DNA of 64,000 nucleotides from Chrysomallon squamiferum (Eukaryota; Mollusca; Gastropoda; Neomphalida; Peltospiridae): NCBI GenBank assembly GCA_012295275.1, contig CM022676.1, positions 1,852,636 to 1,916,635 of the forward strand, read 5' to 3'. Shown piece by piece: positions 61,416 to 64,000 of this stretch (position 1 is its first letter; each line of letters starts with the position of its first letter). The notes under the pieces were generated by a model. It saw only the letters and a program-made list of their open reading frames with translations, ran no database searches and was not told where the DNA came from. The position numbers and the translations under genes were made by a program.

Positions 61416-63612
61416 GTTTGTACACTTTAAATACCTAATTTTTATTTATTTACGAACTCAGTTGATAATTTTTCATTCATTTGGTAATTAGACATTTGAC
61501 GTTTTGAAAATTTGACGTAGAGTAGCAAGGGATCTCTTATATCTACATCAAAGTGTTAGTTAATAAGAAAGTATATGATACTGTATTTTACAAAAATATA
61601 GTGTACTACACTTTACTTTAGTTTACTATACTATTCTAAACTAGACTACACTGCACTATACCGTACTATATTAGACTATACTACACTACACTACACTACA
61701 CTAACCTATACAATACTATACTATGCTGTTTCATACTATACTATGCTGTTTTATACTATTCTATCCTATATTGTGCTATGCTATACTATACTATACTATA
61801 CTATACTATACTATACCATACCATACCATACTGTACTTTACTATGCTAAATTACACTCATCTTCACTACATTAGACTATACTACACTAAACTGTACTACA
61901 ATATGCTGCACAATAGTATGTTATCCTTCACTCTGCGGTACTATGATATACTATACAATACTAAACTACACAATACAATATTATACTACACTATATTTTA
62001 TATAATATATAATATACTATATATATATACTATATTCTACACTATATAAGTATACTATACTATCATTCTACTATACACTATATACTATAACTATACTATA
62101 CTACTACTATTACTACACTATACTATATTATATTATACGAATATTCTATTCTACACTACACTACTACTATACTATATTATATTGTACTATATACCACTAC
62201 ACTTACTACACACACATTTACTATACTATATATAATACTATACTATTCTATGCAGTTATGTACATTCACTATACTATATTGTTATACTAAACTATATTAT
62301 ACTATATACTATACAATTTTACTACACATACGTACTATACTATTACTATACTATACCGCATACATACACCATACTACTATACTATTATAAATATACTATA
62401 CTATGCTATACAATATACATATTATACTATATATAACATATATACATAGGCAAACAGACAGATACTATACTACACGCACACTATATATGCTACACTATTA
62501 TATTACACTAAAAATATACATACACTGCAAAATATGCACTATACATATACAGTGTACTACACTATACTATTACGTACTGTATTATACTACATACACTACA
62601 CTACACTACACATTGCACAACACCAACATATAACATATATACTGTATTGAAAACATACTACACTACACTATATATTTATTATTTCTTTACTATTCTCTAG
62701 CTATACTAAATTGTACTAACTTATAGTATGCTATACGATACTATACTGTATTATACTATGCTACACTACAGTACATTACACCACACTACACTACATTAAA
62801 AACACTACATTGTACTACACTATACTATACTGTACTGTAGTGTACTGTACTGTAATATACTATTCTACACTATACTACAGTACATTACACTACACTATGC
62901 TACACTACACAACACTGTACTACACTATACTATACTGTACTATACTATACTATACTATACTATACTATACTATACTATACCATATACTATACATTACTGT
63001 ACTACGCTACACTACACTATACTATGTTGCACTCTGTTATATTACACAAAACTACACTGCACTGGACTATACTATACTATACAGTATTATAAAGTATTAT
63101 ACTATGTTATACTACACTACACTACGCTACACTACACTATTATTTTTTTTGTTTTTTTGTTGTTGTTGTCATTATTACATTACTACTACTACCACCAATA
63201 CTGCAACAACAACAACAACTACTACTATTATCTTTTTTTCTAATTCTACAAAGGCTGACGTCATCATTTCAAGATGTCGAAGTTGGTATTGTTGTTGCTG
63301 CTTTTAACGGCAGTTGTCGCTGTTACAGCACGTAGTTACAGAGGGACAGTCTTTCGTGCCAGTACGTTTTATAACACTAACTATTTCACGTTTTTCTTCA
63401 ACATATTTATTACATGTACTTATATATGTAAGTTTTTATTATATCTCTTTACGAAATTATATTATACATCTGTAATTACCTTCCAGAAAATTTTATCTCA
63501 TGAGATTAAACTACATTTTTTATTTTATTTTATTATTATGGAAAATAAATGAGGAAGTTTTCTTCTATTTTTTTTCTTCTTATTGTTATGGTTACCGTTG
63601 TTGTTGTTGTTG

Positions 63613-63668
<56 letters not shown>

Positions 63669-63899
63669 TTCACAGTTATTATGCTACATATGTAGCCTCT
63701 GTTTTCCACTGATAAATCTCTTTGTTTTTCTAGAGGTATATGGGAAGTACATCGCGAAGTCAGGAAAATGCAAAGTGTTTGGAAAATACTATCGTTCTGG
63801 CCAGCTTATCCGCAGTCCCAGCAATTTGAAGATGTTCACGTTCAGATGTGTTAGAGGAAGGGGCGTAACTCTTGTTAGATCGAAAAGCTGTACGCTATT
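61275..63899 (+). CDS. Candidate gene D: secreted cysteine protein, SVWC-like, incomplete at window end
   Basis: Non-coding exon 1 is 61275-61415. Exon 2 (63254-63361) has ATG at 63274 and encodes a signal peptide (MSKLVLLLLLLTAVVAVTAR) ending in phase 1 at GTACGT. Exon 3 (63734-63899), after GTTTTTCTAG, resumes in phase 1 with KVYGKYIAKSGKCKVFGKYY, then RSGQLIRSPSN and FTFRCVRGRGVTLVRSKS, and ends in phase 1 at GTACGC. The next exon is outside the window. The C-x3-G-x3-x2-G ... P ... C-x2-G spacing resembles the single-domain von Willebrand factor C (SVWC) family, secreted proteins with immune or wound roles in invertebrates, but one expected cysteine is absent. Reading on past the exon 3 donor ends within 13 codons. 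Confidence 0.6.
61560..63135 (+). repeat. 1.6-kb degenerate (ACTAT/ACTAC)n satellite
   Basis: The pentamers CTATA, CTACA and diverged relatives fill nearly the whole interval, with a pure block at about 62930-62985. It lies in intron 1 of candidate gene D. Tyr-rich ORFs (ILYYTILYYT) are artefacts of the pentamer. Confidence 0.95.
63254..63361 (+). CDS. Signal-peptide exon of candidate gene D
   Basis: Starts after TTCTACAAAG. A perfect CRE palindrome TGACGTCA lies at 63256-63263 within the 5' UTR. ATG context is TCAAGATGT. 29 codons with a poly-Leu hydrophobic core; donor GCCA/GTACGT. Confidence 0.65.
63595..63666 (+). repeat. (GTT)n(ATT)n array before candidate gene D exon 3
   Basis: A perfect trinucleotide run ending about 67 bases before the acceptor of exon 3. 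Confidence 0.97.
63734..63899 (+). CDS. Third exon of candidate gene D (not the last)
   Basis: GC-richer than both flanks, preceded by a (ATT)n array at 63605-63666 and a good pyrimidine tract. Two cysteines lie in the exon; a third codon beginning with T is split across the GTACGC donor. Confidence 0.65.
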
Positions 63900-64000
63900 T
63901 TATTTCATTTACACACGCACACCAGTACTCTCACACTAACCCAGGTACATACGCACTTACACGTATATACAAATATTACTCACTGATCTTCGTTTAGTAT
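63900..64000 (+). other. Start of candidate gene D intron 3, to window end
   Basis: AT-rich DNA with short CA/TA runs and no exon. Confidence 0.5.

Overview
The window is nuclear DNA of an animal, probably a lophotrochozoan and perhaps a mollusc. The genes have introns with GT-AG borders. The DNA is AT-rich (by eye well over 65%) and crowded with simple repeats: (ATT)n, (TATG)n, (GA)n, (CA)n and (ACTAT)n. It also holds decayed Tc1/mariner and pogo/Tigger-type transposons and a tRNA-like SINE. The phylum is an inference; there is no marker gene in the window that settles it. Exons stand out as short GC-richer islands, and most are too short or too split to show as long open frames.

Left half (2.7-34.7 kb): a complete RBM42 gene (RNA-binding protein 42, + strand, five exons, about 443 residues) fills most of this part. 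Its 22 kb intron 4 carries, on the opposite strand, a complete nested gene for a small secreted precursor. That precursor has a signal peptide, a furin-like RARR site, a predicted pyroglutamyl peptide with a C-x6-C ring, a polyglutamine run and a C-terminal domain. I did not recognise its family. The piece of this gene that holds the splice acceptor, start codon and first residues of the signal peptide has been amplified into a tandem array of 12 near-identical copies separated by (TATG)n.

Right half (39-64 kb): by reading splice sites I reconstruct a loose cluster of small genes that share one plan: a non-coding first exon, then a signal-peptide exon, then a short cysteine-bearing exon. Candidates are A (39.2-44.4 kb, +, weak), B (45.6-49.3 kb, +), C (52.0-50.2 kb, -) and D (61.3 to beyond 63.9 kb, +, running off the window). 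They could encode antimicrobial, signalling or venom-type peptides; the sequence alone does not decide. Among them lie two ordinary genes: ATP5MG (mitochondrial ATP synthase subunit g, +, 53.3-56.1 kb) and, convergent with it, a small basic protein of about 110 residues of unknown function (-, 59.0-57.2 kb).

Recurring themes are microsatellites that run right up to splice sites, several minisatellites with regulatory-looking cores (CAGCTG in RBM42 intron 4; TTACGTCA at 37.7 kb), and duplication of exon-bearing segments. No rRNA gene, intact tRNA gene or CRISPR array was seen.
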